DNA from: a virus
Reading direction: 5' to 3' (one strand)
DNA length: 22,116 bases
IMG/VR virus record: IMGVR_UViG_3300043418_000213
Span: 1 to 22,116 of that record
Shown one piece after another: positions 1-7,309 of this stretch. Position 1 is the first letter of the stretch. Each line of letters begins with the position of its first letter. Under the pieces are notes generated by a model. The model had not been told where the DNA came from. It ran no database searches and saw only the letters and a program-made list of their open reading frames with translations. A program made the translations under genes and the position numbers.

Positions 1-135
1 CATAAACCCTTTGAACCAGGTGACAAGATACAAGCCGACCACCTAGTGCCAGCCGCCTATGTCACCGATATCAGCCAGCTCGCGCCAGCCCATGCTTACT
101 GCAACCAAGCCCGAGGCAACAAGCCGCTAGGTTAG
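1..135 (+). CDS. HNH endonuclease, C-terminal fragment (5' truncated)
   Basis: Frame 1 is open from the window edge to TAG at 133-135 and gives 44 residues. They contain ADHLVPAAYV, then LAPAHAYCNQARGNKPL. This matches the second half of a phage HNH nuclease: the DH pair with the catalytic His (codons 13-14), the Asn/Cys-containing CNQARG helix, and a basic GNKP tail. In HK97-like phages an HNH protein encoded beside the terminase assists cos cleavage. The position here, directly before the small terminase, suits that role. The N-terminal zinc-binding part lies outside the window, so completeness cannot be judged. Confidence 0.8.
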   Translation, partial: HKPFEPGDKIQADHLVPAAYVTDISQLAPAHAYCNQARGNKPLG

Positions 136-264
136 CCATACCCCCCACCGGTCATCCCCCCAGACCCCCCTTTTTCTGCCAAACTGGTTACACAGGACAC
201 CCCGACCTCACTTTCTCGTGCCTATCCGCAGTTCAAACCCCTTGAACTTTGCTAAGGTTGAACT
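136..264. other. C-tract-rich intergenic region before terminase; candidate cos/packaging region
   Basis: This 129-bp gap has no plausible ORF. It holds three C6 tracts at 141-146, 156-161 and 165-170, the last followed by T5 at 171-175. The complementary strand therefore carries three G6 runs within 30 bases. No inverted repeat pairs with the C tracts, so it is not an ordinary hairpin terminator. Many cos phages place the packaging site between the HNH gene and the terminase genes, which makes this a reasonable candidate. The exact site cannot be read from sequence alone. Confidence 0.35.
253..258 (+). promoter_or_regulatory. Candidate -10 box of a leaderless promoter for small terminase
   Basis: TAAGGT fits the actinobacterial -10 pattern TANNNT and is followed by exactly 6 bases before the ATG at 265, so transcription would start at the start codon. 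The spacing is identical at 9618, 12148 and 19265. No convincing -35 was seen. The AAGG inside the box could instead be a Shine-Dalgarno sequence 7 bases from the ATG, so the two readings compete. Confidence 0.4.
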
Positions 265-705
265 ATGCCCAACCCACCGAAGCCAGCCGAGCTAAAGATT
301 TTGCAAGGCAACCCAGGCAAGCGAGGCTTGCGATCGAATGATGCAATCGCGCCTTTGGAGTATGGATACACCGAACCGAGCCGACCGCTTGGCCCTGTTG
401 GTCAGCAATTCTGGGATTCCATCTTTGGCGCTGGGGAGTTATGGATTTCTATCAAGACTGATACCGCTTTGGTGCAGATGCTTTGTGAGGCTTATGACCG
501 ACGCGAGAAGTTGCGCGAGATTTGGGATACTAACCCGACTGACCGCCCAACCAATATGAGCTTGTTGGAAACTGAGAAGCAGATTATCTCTGGCTTGTCT
601 TTGCTCGGCTTCAGCCCTGCTGATCGCACTCGCCTCGGGCTTGTGTCGGCTAAGACTAAGACCAAACTCGAGGAACTACTAGCGAAGAAGAATGACCGCG
701 CATAA
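265..705 (+). CDS. terS: Phage terminase small subunit, P27 family
   Basis: A 146-aa protein of normal family length. Its N-terminus (PPKPAELKILQGNPGKR, about residues 4-20) is the hallmark of P27-type small terminases, which usually read as 'KP..LK.L.GNPGKR'. Small subunits bind the packaging site as a ring and recruit the large subunit to viral DNA. The helical middle contains FWDSI and LVQMLCEAYDRREK. The C-terminus (GLSLLGFSPADRTRLGLV) resembles the usual conserved 'FGLTPSSRSRL' segment. The gene overlaps the large terminase by 14 bases, so the two are probably translationally coupled. The ATG at 265 is chosen because the conserved motif begins immediately after it. Confidence 0.92.
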   Translation: MPNPPKPAELKILQGNPGKRGLRSNDAIAPLEYGYTEPSRPLGPVGQQFWDSIFGAGELWISIKTDTALVQMLCEAYDRREKLREIWDTNPTDRPTNMSLLETEKQIISGLSLLGFSPADRTRLGLVSAKTKTKLEELLAKKNDRA

Positions 706-2221
706 GGCTTGGCCGCCTAAGTGGCTGACCCCTGTTGCTGATGAGGATGCTGCTCGCGGTGATGGTGACTTAGCTGTTGACTTTGCTGAGTTGTTTGGCT
801 CTATCGGCAAGGATGGTATTGCTGGCTCTCGCGGTCAGACTTTGGTCTTTAGGGATTGGCAGAAGGAACTAACTCGCGCTGTGTATGCTCGCGATGCTAA
901 TGGTGACCTGAACTTCAGGACTGTTTTAGTCGGGATGCCGCGCAAGTCTGGCAAGTCCGCTTGGGCTTCTGCCTCTGTAGCAATCTTCAAGCTCTTCGCT
1001 GAGGGTGTGAATGGCGCGGAAATCATCATTGCTGCTGCTGAAAAGGAACAGGCTCGCATCATCTTTGAAGAGTGCAAGCGCATGATTGTGGATTCTGAAC
1101 TGGGCGAACTTTGCAATGTCTACAAGGACTCGGTGTTTGTGCCTAGTTCGGGCAATGTCATGAAGGTTGTTTCCGCTGAGGCTTACTCAAAAGAAGGCTA
1201 CAACCCGAGCTGTGTCATCATTGACGAACTCCATGCCCATAAGGATAGGGCGCTGTTCGATGTGTTCTCGCTGGCTATGGGTAACCGAGGCAAACTCGGG
1301 CAACTGTATTGTGTGACTACCGCTGGAACTCGCACCGATTCAACAGGGCAAGACTCTATCGCATACAGCCTTTATCAGTATGGCAAGCAGGTAGCCTCTG
1401 GCGAAGTAGTTGACCCTACCTTCTTCATGGCTTGGTGGGAGGCTGATGAGGATGCAGACCACCGCTTGCCTGAAACTTGGGCGAGCTGCAACCCTGGCTT
1501 TGATGATCTGGTTTCGGAGGAGGACTTTGCTTCTGCGGTGCGCCGAACCCCCGAGGCTGAGTTCCGCACTAAGCGACTGAACCAATGGGTGAACAGCAAG
1601 ATGGCTTGGTTGCCAGCCGGTGCTTGGGATGCGCTTGCTGAGGATTGGGAGATGACCGCTGACACCGAGTATGTCCTCGGCTTCGATGGTTCTTGGTCTG
1701 GTGACTCGACTTCGATTGTCGCGGTTGCCCTGCCTACTGAAGAGGGCGAGCCTTACCGAGTCAAGCGAGTTGCCTCTTGGGAGAAGAACTTTGCCATTGA
1801 TGATGACTCTTGGCGAGTTAGCAAGGATGAGGTAACAGCCTTCCTAATGCAGTTTCACACCGAGTTCCCTCGGATGCGCGAGATGGCCTGTGACCCTTCC
1901 TATTGGTTTGATGAGTTGCTTCTCTGGCAAGAATCGGGTGTGCCTGTGGTTATGTATCGCAACTCACCTGAGCGAACTGTGCCAGCGACCTCGAAGCTGA
2001 TGGATGGCATTATGACTGGCAAGTTAGTTCATGATGGTGATCCTGCCTTGTCGCGCCATATCGACAACTGCATCTTGAAGATTGACCCTCGCGGTGGTCG
2101 AATTACTAAGGATTACAAGCAGCCAAAGCTCAAGGTTGACAATGCTATTGCTTTGATGATGGCTTATGATAGGGCTTCGGCTAGAATGGAAGAGGAGATT
2201 GTTCCGCAGTTTTTCTTTTAG
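692..2221 (+). CDS. terL: Phage terminase large subunit (packaging ATPase and nuclease)
   Basis: A 509-aa protein that pumps DNA into the prohead and cuts the concatemer. The Walker A-like loop GMPRKSGKS is at residues 81-89. Walker B CVIIDE is at 174-179, with D178 and the catalytic E179, followed by LHAH. The C-terminal RNase H-like nuclease is visible as LGFDGSWSGDSTSI near residue 330 (first acidic residue), ACDPSYW (second) and KVDNAIALMMAYDRA near the C-terminus (third). Length and motif order fit the Terminase_1/HK97 class. The ATG at 692 lies inside the end of the small terminase. The portal gene follows after 6 bases. Confidence 0.96.
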   Translation: MTAHKAWPPKWLTPVADEDAARGDGDLAVDFAELFGSIGKDGIAGSRGQTLVFRDWQKELTRAVYARDANGDLNFRTVLVGMPRKSGKSAWASASVAIFKLFAEGVNGAEIIIAAAEKEQARIIFEECKRMIVDSELGELCNVYKDSVFVPSSGNVMKVVSAEAYSKEGYNPSCVIIDELHAHKDRALFDVFSLAMGNRGKLGQLYCVTTAGTRTDSTGQDSIAYSLYQYGKQVASGEVVDPTFFMAWWEADEDADHRLPETWASCNPGFDDLVSEEDFASAVRRTPEAEFRTKRLNQWVNSKMAWLPAGAWDALAEDWEMTADTEYVLGFDGSWSGDSTSIVAVALPTEEGEPYRVKRVASWEKNFAIDDDSWRVSKDEVTAFLMQFHTEFPRMREMACDPSYWFDELLLWQESGVPVVMYRNSPERTVPATSKLMDGIMTGKLVHDGDPALSRHIDNCILKIDPRGGRITKDYKQPKLKVDNAIALMMAYDRASARMEEEIVPQFFF

Positions 2222-2227
2222 GCAGGT

Positions 2228-3574
2228 ATGATGGCTAACTTCTTTGATAGATTCAAGCGCGAAGATCGCGCCCTCTCCTTCCAGACTGTCTGGGGAATGG
2301 GCGGCGATGTTGTCATGGGCAACCAGTCCAACACCCGAGTGGATGCCAAGACAGCCTTCTCGCTGATTCCAGTCTTTAGCGCAATCAGCCTAATCTCGGA
2401 CACTATTTCGACTCTGCCGGTTGATGCCTTCCAGCGCATTGATGGCAACCGCAAACCATACCGCCCTCGCCCTAGCTGGGTAGACCAGCCAGATGTTGAC
2501 CAGACTCGCTCAGGTCACTATGGCTCGGTGTTGGTTTCCATGCTTATCTGGGGCAATGCTTATGTCCGCATCTTCCGCAACAGCAAGGGTGAGGTTGTCA
2601 ACCTTGTAGTGCTTGACCCTCAGAAGATGGAAGTCACTCGCTCGGCTATTGGCAGCAAGCTCTTTCACTATGAGGGCGAAGCAACCGCACTAACTACCGA
2701 GGACATTGTTCACCTAACTGACCTACTTGAGCCGGGCGCAATCAAGGGCATTAGCCGAGTAGAGCGCTTGCGCGAGGCGCTAGGTCTAGGCATTGCCCTG
2801 CAAGACTTCGCGGCTACCTTCTTTGGACAGGGTGTAACTGGTTCGCTCGTTGCTGAAGTGCCTGGCAACCTAACCCCTGATCAGGCTCGCCAGTTGTCAG
2901 ACTCGATGTCTAACCGCCATGGTGGTTGGCGCAAGTCTGGCCGAGTGCCAGTGCTTACTGGTGGCGCAACCATCAAGGACATCTCTATCCAGAATGATCA
3001 GAGCCAGTTCATTGAGTCGCGCCGATTCTTTGTCGAAGAGGTTGCTCGCCTATTCAATATCCCTCTGAGCATGATGGATGTGCCAGGTTCAACCAGTTAT
3101 GCATCTGTTGAGCAAAATGCGATTCAGTTTGTAACTCACACCCTGCGCCCTTTTATTGAAAAGATTGAATGGTCTTATTCGCGCCTACTGCCTGAGCAAG
3201 CCTTCTTGAAGTTCAATGTCGATGGTTTGCTTCGCGGTGACTTCAACAGCCGAATCTCTGCCTACTCAACCAGCCTTCAGTCTGGCTTCATGAGTATCAA
3301 TGATGTGCGCCGCATCGAGGACATGACTCCTGTCGAGGGTGGCGATGTCTACCGAGTCCCACTAGCCAATGTCAACCTTTCAGCTGCTAACTTACCAGAG
3401 CAAGAGGGCAAGATTTCAATGGCTCAGAAGTTGATTGCTGTTGGCTTCGATCCTGCTGCGGTTCTAGCCTCACTTGGCTTGCCAGCAGTTGCCCATACAG
3501 GTGTGCCTTCAACTCAGTTGCAGGGAGTCAACACCATTGACCCTGAGAATCCTGCTTCAGTTTATGGGGTCTAA
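2228..3574 (+). CDS. Portal protein, HK97 family
   Basis: A 448-aa protein that forms the dodecameric ring at the head vertex through which DNA passes. Typical HK97-portal features are: AFSLIPVFSAISLISDTISTLP (about 43-64); a GHYGSVLVSMLIWGNAYVRIFRN segment; the stem and clip region around GISRVERLREALGLGIALQDF; and the C-terminal stretch FFVEEVARLFNIPLSMM, then SYASVEQNAIQFVTHTLRPFIEKIE. There are tandem ATGs at 2228 and 2231, and either could start translation. A weak AGG precedes them. The stop overlaps the next ATG as TAATG, which implies coupling. Upstream terminase and downstream protease confirm a standard head operon. Confidence 0.95.
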   Translation: MMANFFDRFKREDRALSFQTVWGMGGDVVMGNQSNTRVDAKTAFSLIPVFSAISLISDTISTLPVDAFQRIDGNRKPYRPRPSWVDQPDVDQTRSGHYGSVLVSMLIWGNAYVRIFRNSKGEVVNLVVLDPQKMEVTRSAIGSKLFHYEGEATALTTEDIVHLTDLLEPGAIKGISRVERLREALGLGIALQDFAATFFGQGVTGSLVAEVPGNLTPDQARQLSDSMSNRHGGWRKSGRVPVLTGGATIKDISIQNDQSQFIESRRFFVEEVARLFNIPLSMMDVPGSTSYASVEQNAIQFVTHTLRPFIEKIEWSYSRLLPEQAFLKFNVDGLLRGDFNSRISAYSTSLQSGFMSINDVRRIEDMTPVEGGDVYRVPLANVNLSAANLPEQEGKISMAQKLIAVGFDPAAVLASLGLPAVAHTGVPSTQLQGVNTIDPENPASVYGV

Positions 3575-3837
3575 TGAGTATCACTTCTGGACAACTATCG
3601 GTCGGAACTACTGCTATCGAGATATCGGGTCATTCGGTAAGTCATATTAAGACAACTGTTCGCAATCATGAGCATGGTGCGGGTAAGAAGATATGGGTTG
3701 GTAATTCAACTGTCACTCCTCTAACAGGGATGCTTCTTGGAGATCAAGCTATTACCTTTTTACTAAACCCGATGGAACACCTCCATGCTGTAACAGATTC
3801 TGGAACTGTTTTACTTGGCTTTGTTAGGCAGGGTTAA
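3574..3837 (+). CDS. Small beta-rich protein between portal and protease, possible head decoration or accessory protein
   Basis: An 87-aa protein with no signal peptide or membrane segment. It alternates short beta-prone stretches (SGQLSVGTTAIEISG, KTTVRNHEHGAGKKIWVGN, GTVLLGFVRQG) and has a central TPLTGMLLGDQAITFLLNPMEHLHAVT. I recall similar small proteins of the type 'VGTTA.QI....TLHN....IYLG...VT...G..L......L.LNPGE.LYAV' in phage head operons, usually unassigned. A decoration or accessory virion role is inference. It is coupled on both sides by TAATG overlaps. By eye it is richer in A+T than the portal gene. Confidence 0.6.
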   Translation: MSITSGQLSVGTTAIEISGHSVSHIKTTVRNHEHGAGKKIWVGNSTVTPLTGMLLGDQAITFLLNPMEHLHAVTDSGTVLLGFVRQG

Positions 3838-5396
3838 TGCCTTATTCAATCACTGATAAGAATCCTGATTGCTTAGGCTGGGCTGTTGTTGACCCGGCAA
3901 ACAAGGTCTTTGGTTGTCACACTACTAAGGCTTCGGCAATCAAACAGGCTGTCGCTATCTCTCTAGCAACAGATGAGCCTTTTGTTGGTGAGCGCAAGGC
4001 TGATGGTAATCCAATCATCATCTGCGATATTGATGGCACTCTCTTGGCTTCAGGTGACCGCCTTATTCAAAAGACTTGGGATTATGTCCAGTCGTTAGAG
4101 GGTGCGCTTTTCATTGTTACAGGCAGACCTGAGTCAGAGCGCGATAAGACCGCTAGTGACCTACACAGCGCCGGTGTGACCTATTCCAGACTTGTGATGA
4201 ATCCTGGCTCATCTGCCGATTCGGTAGAATATAAGAAAGCAACTGCTGAAGCATTATTGAAATCTTATGATGTAGTGGCAGCTGTGGAGAACAATCCCGA
4301 TGCGCTCGCCGCGTATCGCTCACTCGGCATCAAAGCGGTTAACCCTGCTACCTTGCCAGAAGGAAAGAGAATGGCTGAAAACCGCGCAACTCCAGATGAA
4401 CTAGCAACTGGTGACTTTGTTGCTTGGCTTGTAGAAACCGAGTCTTATGCAGGGCAGGTTGTGTCAGTAGATGGCGCAACTACCATTGTCCGCATCTGGG
4501 ATGAAGATGATGAGTGCGACTGCTGCGAGGACTGCTGGGAACAGGGCGATCTGAATGTCTTGGTTGCTACTGAGGCAATCCAGCCAATCGAGCCTCTAAT
4601 GGTTTGTGACTGTGAAGCAATGGCTATGCCCCTTCAGGGTTCGACTGTGATCCCAACTCGCGACAAGTGGATTCGCGCAGCTTGGAAAATCAAGGCAAAA
4701 CTCGAAGGCCATGAAGAGCGCGCACTAGGTAAGGGCGAGATTCGCACCAACCATATCGAACTTCGCGCAGAAGGCGATGGTCGCACCTTCACCGGCTATG
4801 CTGCTGTTTTCAATGAGCCAAGCCTCCCACTACCATTCACCGAGATTGTTCAGCCTGGTGCTTTCAAGCGCTCGCTTCAGTCGCGCAACCGCATGATGCT
4901 GCTCTGGAATCATGACACCTCAAACCCTCTAGCCTCAACTCGCAATGGTTCGCTTCAGATGGTTGAAGATGCTCGCGGTCTAAAGGTCACAGCAACCTTG
5001 CCGGACACTACCCTCGGCCGCGATATCGCTGAGTTGGTTCGCACAGGTGTTGTCGATGCCATGAGCTTTGGCTTCTCAGTCAAGCGCGATTCTTGGTCAC
5101 AGGATGGAAATACTCGCTACCTTGAGGATGTCAGCCTTTATGAAGTCAGCCTTGTTTCGACCCCTGCTTATGAGCAGACCTCTGGCACAGTATCAGTTCG
5201 ATCAACCGATGGCTTGTCAGCAGATGCCCTAGCCGTTGCGCTTCAGAAGTTGGAAGAGGGCGAAGAATTGGATGCCAGCCAGAGCGAAATGATGAAGGAT
5301 GTCATCGAGCGTCTATCTGGTAAGGTTGAAGAACCAGAGGGTGATGTCACTGCCCTTTACAAAAAGAAGCTAGTTCTAGCAGAGATGGGCAACTAA
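3837..5396 (+). CDS. Capsid maturation (prohead) protease with embedded HAD phosphatase-like domain
   Basis: A 519-aa multidomain protein. Residues 1-50 hold a small motif (GWAVVDP...VFGCHTTKASAIKQ) that I associate with actinophage protease ORFs. Residues about 58-177 look like a HAD phosphatase: DIDGT (D64, D66), VTGRPE (T95), a Lys near 133, and ENNPDA (E151, D155). Residues about 185-255 look like an SH3/Tudor-like segment (GDFVAW...GQVVSVD) interrupted by a Cys/acid-rich patch with C227, C229, C230 and C233, plus C257 and C259 downstream. Residues about 303-456 are a serine prohead protease of the HK97 S78 family: FTGYAAVFNEPS, LLWNHD with H359, DAMSFGF with S410, and LYEVSLVSTPAY with E436. 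The protease cleaves the MCP delta domain during head maturation. The HAD part is in frame with no stop, so this is a true fusion, not a separate gene. Confidence 0.9.
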   Translation: MPYSITDKNPDCLGWAVVDPANKVFGCHTTKASAIKQAVAISLATDEPFVGERKADGNPIIICDIDGTLLASGDRLIQKTWDYVQSLEGALFIVTGRPESERDKTASDLHSAGVTYSRLVMNPGSSADSVEYKKATAEALLKSYDVVAAVENNPDALAAYRSLGIKAVNPATLPEGKRMAENRATPDELATGDFVAWLVETESYAGQVVSVDGATTIVRIWDEDDECDCCEDCWEQGDLNVLVATEAIQPIEPLMVCDCEAMAMPLQGSTVIPTRDKWIRAAWKIKAKLEGHEERALGKGEIRTNHIELRAEGDGRTFTGYAAVFNEPSLPLPFTEIVQPGAFKRSLQSRNRMMLLWNHDTSNPLASTRNGSLQMVEDARGLKVTATLPDTTLGRDIAELVRTGVVDAMSFGFSVKRDSWSQDGNTRYLEDVSLYEVSLVSTPAYEQTSGTVSVRSTDGLSADALAVALQKLEEGEELDASQSEMMKDVIERLSGKVEEPEGDVTALYKKKLVLAEMGN

Positions 5397-5551
5397 TGGC
5401 TACCAAAGAAGATATTGCAATCGCTATTGCTGTTGTCAAGGAGATTTCGGGTAACCCAGACTCAGGCGCAATCAAAGAACTAATCGACCTACTAGACTCC
5501 AGCACCGCGCCCAAAGAAGTGCGCATCATTGGTGCTGCTGAGAAGCGCTAA
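5396..5551 (+). CDS. 51-aa protein at the end of the head operon
   Basis: ATG at 5396 overlaps the protease stop (TAATG). The frame runs 51 codons to TAA at 5549-5551. The product is MATKEDIAIAIAVVKEISGN, then a short acidic-amphipathic helix (GAIKELIDLLDSS) and a C-terminus ending in EVRIIGAAEKR. It has no membrane segment. Similar short alanine-rich proteins ending in a basic AEKR-like tail occur beside capsid genes in actinophages, as far as I recall, with no known function. Coupling to the protease and the terminator 17 bases downstream support a real gene. Confidence 0.7.
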   Translation: MATKEDIAIAIAVVKEISGNPDSGAIKELIDLLDSSTAPKEVRIIGAAEKR

Positions 5552-5568
5552 CCTTATCTAGCGCATCG

Positions 5569-5610
5569 CCCCCCGAGAGTTATTCCCTTTCGCTCGGGGG
5601 GTTCTCTCAT
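5569..5610 (+). terminator. Intrinsic terminator closing the head operon
   Basis: A 9-bp GC-rich stem pairs CCCCCCGAG (5569-5577) with CTCGGGGGG (5593-5601). The loop is 15 bases and a pyrimidine-rich TTCTCTC tail follows. It lies between the 51-aa gene and the MCP promoter, so it separates two transcription units. Confidence 0.85.
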
Positions 5611-5638
5611 GCCCTGAAGCGACTATGTAGCAACCTTG

Positions 5639-5644
5639 TAGAAT
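5639..5644 (+). promoter_or_regulatory. Promoter of the major capsid gene (-10 TAGAAT)
   Basis: TAGAAT followed by AG repeats the TAGAATAG octamer found at three other promoter positions in this window. Here the predicted start is about 5651, leaving an 81-base leader before the MCP ATG. Unlike the leaderless copies, that leader ends in a good ribosome binding site. It lies just after a terminator, as expected for a separately controlled, strongly expressed capsid gene. No clear -35 was found. Confidence 0.7.
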
Positions 5645-5731
5645 AGTTACAGGTTCAGAGTTTGCTCGGCCTCTAGTCTGTTCAGCGTCAGCGCGGCGGA
5701 ATCCCTATTCAAACAAACAAAGGAATGACTA

Positions 5732-6883
5732 ATGTCAGAGTTCATCAAGAACCAGGCAGAAGTTCGCTCAAACCTTATCGCACAGATGCGCGAAGTTATT
5801 GACTTCGCCGATGCCGAGAAGCGCGGACTAACTGCCGAAGAAACCCAGAAGATTGACCGCCTAGAGGCAGACATCGCACAGCGCGATGCATCAATCGCAA
5901 CCGCACAGCGAGTCGAAGAGCGCGCAGCTCAGGCTTCAGAGGCTGCTGCTTCATTCGCACCTGCAACCGCTTCAGTATCAGGCGATGCAGACTTGCTTCG
6001 CGCAATTGCTCGCGGTGAAGTTCGCGGTCACGAGTTCGCTCGCGAATCTCGCGCGGCTCTTGTTCCATCAGCAAACACTGTTGGCGCATCTTTCTACAAC
6101 CGAGTTTTTGAAATCGCTCAGTTGGTTGGCCCACTGCTAACCACCTCAGAGATCTTCTCAACCACCTCGGGCGAGAACCTTGTTATCCCAACCGTAACCG
6201 CAACCTCAACTTCAGGTTCAGTTGCCGCTGGTTCAGCAATCTCAGAGAGCAACCCAACCTTCTCGTCAATCACCCTTGGCGCTGAGAAGTATGGTGCGCT
6301 TGTATCACTTGCTTCAGAGCTTGTTGCAGATGCCGGCTTCGACATCACCGCATACATCGCTCAGGAACTAGGTAAGTCAATCGGTCTACAGACCAACTCA
6401 GTTCTAACCACCAAGTTGGTTGGCGCTGCTGGTTCTGCTGTTACCGGAGGAACTGGTGTATCAGGTGCTGCTTCATATGAGAACATCATTGACCTTGTTT
6501 ATTCGGTAGATGGCTCTGCTCGTCAGCTTCCTTCAGCCGGATTCCACATGGCAACCACCGCAATCGCTTCAGCTCGCAAGCTAAAGGATGGCGCAGGTAA
6601 CTATATCTGGACCAACTCAGCAGTTCCTGGTCAGCCAGCAACCCTCCTAGGCTTCAATGTCTTCGAGAACCCTGCAATGGCTGCTGTAGCAACTGGCGCT
6701 AAGTCAATTGTTTTCGGTGACCTAGCATCATTCAAGGTTCGCATCGCTGGCGGAGTTCGTGTTGACCAGTCGGTTGACTACGCCTTCAACAACGATGTTG
6801 TGACCTACCGCGGTCTAACTCGCCTAGATGGTGGATTGGTTCACGCCAGCCACATTAAGTTCTTCAAGGGCGGCGCAAGCTAA
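5732..6883 (+). CDS. Major capsid protein, HK97 fold
   Basis: A 383-aa protein that forms the icosahedral shell. Residues about 1-85 are a coiled-coil, charged N-terminal region (VIDFADAEKRGLTAEETQKIDRLEADIAQRDA), equivalent to the HK97 delta/scaffold domain that the upstream protease removes. The shell domain follows: FYNRVFEIAQLVGPLLTTSEIFST, SGENLVIPTVTAT, then EKYGALVSLASELVADAGFDITAYIAQELGKSIG in the spine-helix region, and the late GFNVFENPAMA / IVFGDLASFKVRIAGGVRVDQS / YRGLTRLDGG motifs typical of Phage_capsid proteins. AAAGGA precedes the ATG by 7 bases. The gene has its own promoter and terminator. Confidence 0.95.
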   Translation: MSEFIKNQAEVRSNLIAQMREVIDFADAEKRGLTAEETQKIDRLEADIAQRDASIATAQRVEERAAQASEAAASFAPATASVSGDADLLRAIARGEVRGHEFARESRAALVPSANTVGASFYNRVFEIAQLVGPLLTTSEIFSTTSGENLVIPTVTATSTSGSVAAGSAISESNPTFSSITLGAEKYGALVSLASELVADAGFDITAYIAQELGKSIGLQTNSVLTTKLVGAAGSAVTGGTGVSGAASYENIIDLVYSVDGSARQLPSAGFHMATTAIASARKLKDGAGNYIWTNSAVPGQPATLLGFNVFENPAMAAVATGAKSIVFGDLASFKVRIAGGVRVDQSVDYAFNNDVVTYRGLTRLDGGLVHASHIKFFKGGAS

Positions 6884-6900
6884 GCCTTGAAGTAATAACT

Positions 6901-6941
6901 GGAAGCCCCTCGGTGTGCGTAGGCATCGGGGGGTTTCCTCT
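6901..6941 (+). terminator. Terminator after the major capsid gene
   Basis: A long imperfect hairpin pairs 6901-6915 (starting GGAAGCCCCTCGG) with 6924-6938 (ending GGGGGGTTTCC). There are about 15 pairs including three G-T pairs, with an 8-base loop at 6916-6923. A T-rich tail follows. It lies 18 bases after the MCP stop. Confidence 0.82.
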
Positions 6942-6957
6942 TACCCTGATACTTTGC

Positions 6958-6963
6958 TAGAGT
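6958..6963 (+). promoter_or_regulatory. Candidate promoter for the accessory glycan unit (-10 TAGAGT)
   Basis: TAGAGT fits TANNNT and lies directly after the MCP terminator. A start near 6970 gives a leader of about 16 bases that still includes the AAGAAAGGG ribosome binding site before the ATG at 6986. No -35 is evident. Confidence 0.45.
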
Positions 6964-6985
6964 GTTATCAAAGAAAGGGAATCTA

Positions 6986-7309
6986 ATGGATAAAGACAAT
7001 TCTGAAACTATTGAGTTTATGACTATGGGCTATCTTGCCGTTGACTCTGCCCAGTTATCTATCTCTGATCCTTGCTATTGGGATGATAAGCGCCTAAATT
7101 ATGACAAGGTGATTGAAGCTGCTGAGGCTATGGATTCTAGCGAGGAGATTTGCTACACTCTTGGCGATTTACCTCAAGCTAATGCAAGCATGGCCCTTGT
7201 CTTTCCAACTATAGACGGCGATGGTATTTATGAAGTTTCATCTGTCTGGAATGGTGACCGATTGCTTGGCTACTTTGTTTCAGTAGAGAGCGAGAGATTA
7301 AATGGCTAA
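6986..7309 (+). CDS. Phage protein with VDSxQLxISDPCY motif, function unknown
   Basis: The ATG at 6986 is preferred over an in-frame GTG at 6962. AAGAAAGGG lies about 6 bases before the ATG, while the GTG overlaps the likely -10 box. The product is 107 aa, acidic, soluble and without a signal peptide. It contains GYLAVDSAQLSISDPCYWDD near residue 15 and DGDGIYEVSSVWNGDRLLGYFV near the C-terminus. I recall this pairing of a 'VDSGQ..I.DPCY' motif with a 'GDG.Y.V' motif in many uncharacterised phage proteins. No reaction can be assigned. It overlaps the next gene by 8 bases, so it is translated with the glycosyltransferases. Confidence 0.75.
   Translation: MDKDNSETIEFMTMGYLAVDSAQLSISDPCYWDDKRLNYDKVIEAAEAMDSSEEICYTLGDLPQANASMALVFPTIDGDGIYEVSSVWNGDRLLGYFVSVESERLNG

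Noticed and set aside
141-175. Terminator after the HNH gene
   Set aside because: C tracts followed by T5 look suggestive, but no complementary G tract exists upstream or downstream to form a stem.
4223-4233. TAGAAT inside the protease gene (also near 2183 and 10514)
   Set aside because: These copies lack the following AG and have no start codon at the right distance; treated as chance matches.
4008-4370. HAD domain as a separate gene from the protease
   Set aside because: The frame is continuous from 3837 to 5396 with no stop, and there is no strong internal start with a ribosome binding site, although ATG 4371 could give a shorter product.
5796-6161. 121-aa ORF on the - strand within the major capsid gene
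   Set aside because: Arg/Leu-rich shadow of a well-supported capsid frame; no promoter or ribosome binding site.
6962-6985. GTG start for the DPCY protein giving 115 aa
   Set aside because: The GTG overlaps the likely -10 box, and the ATG at 6986 has a well-placed AAGAAAGGG.
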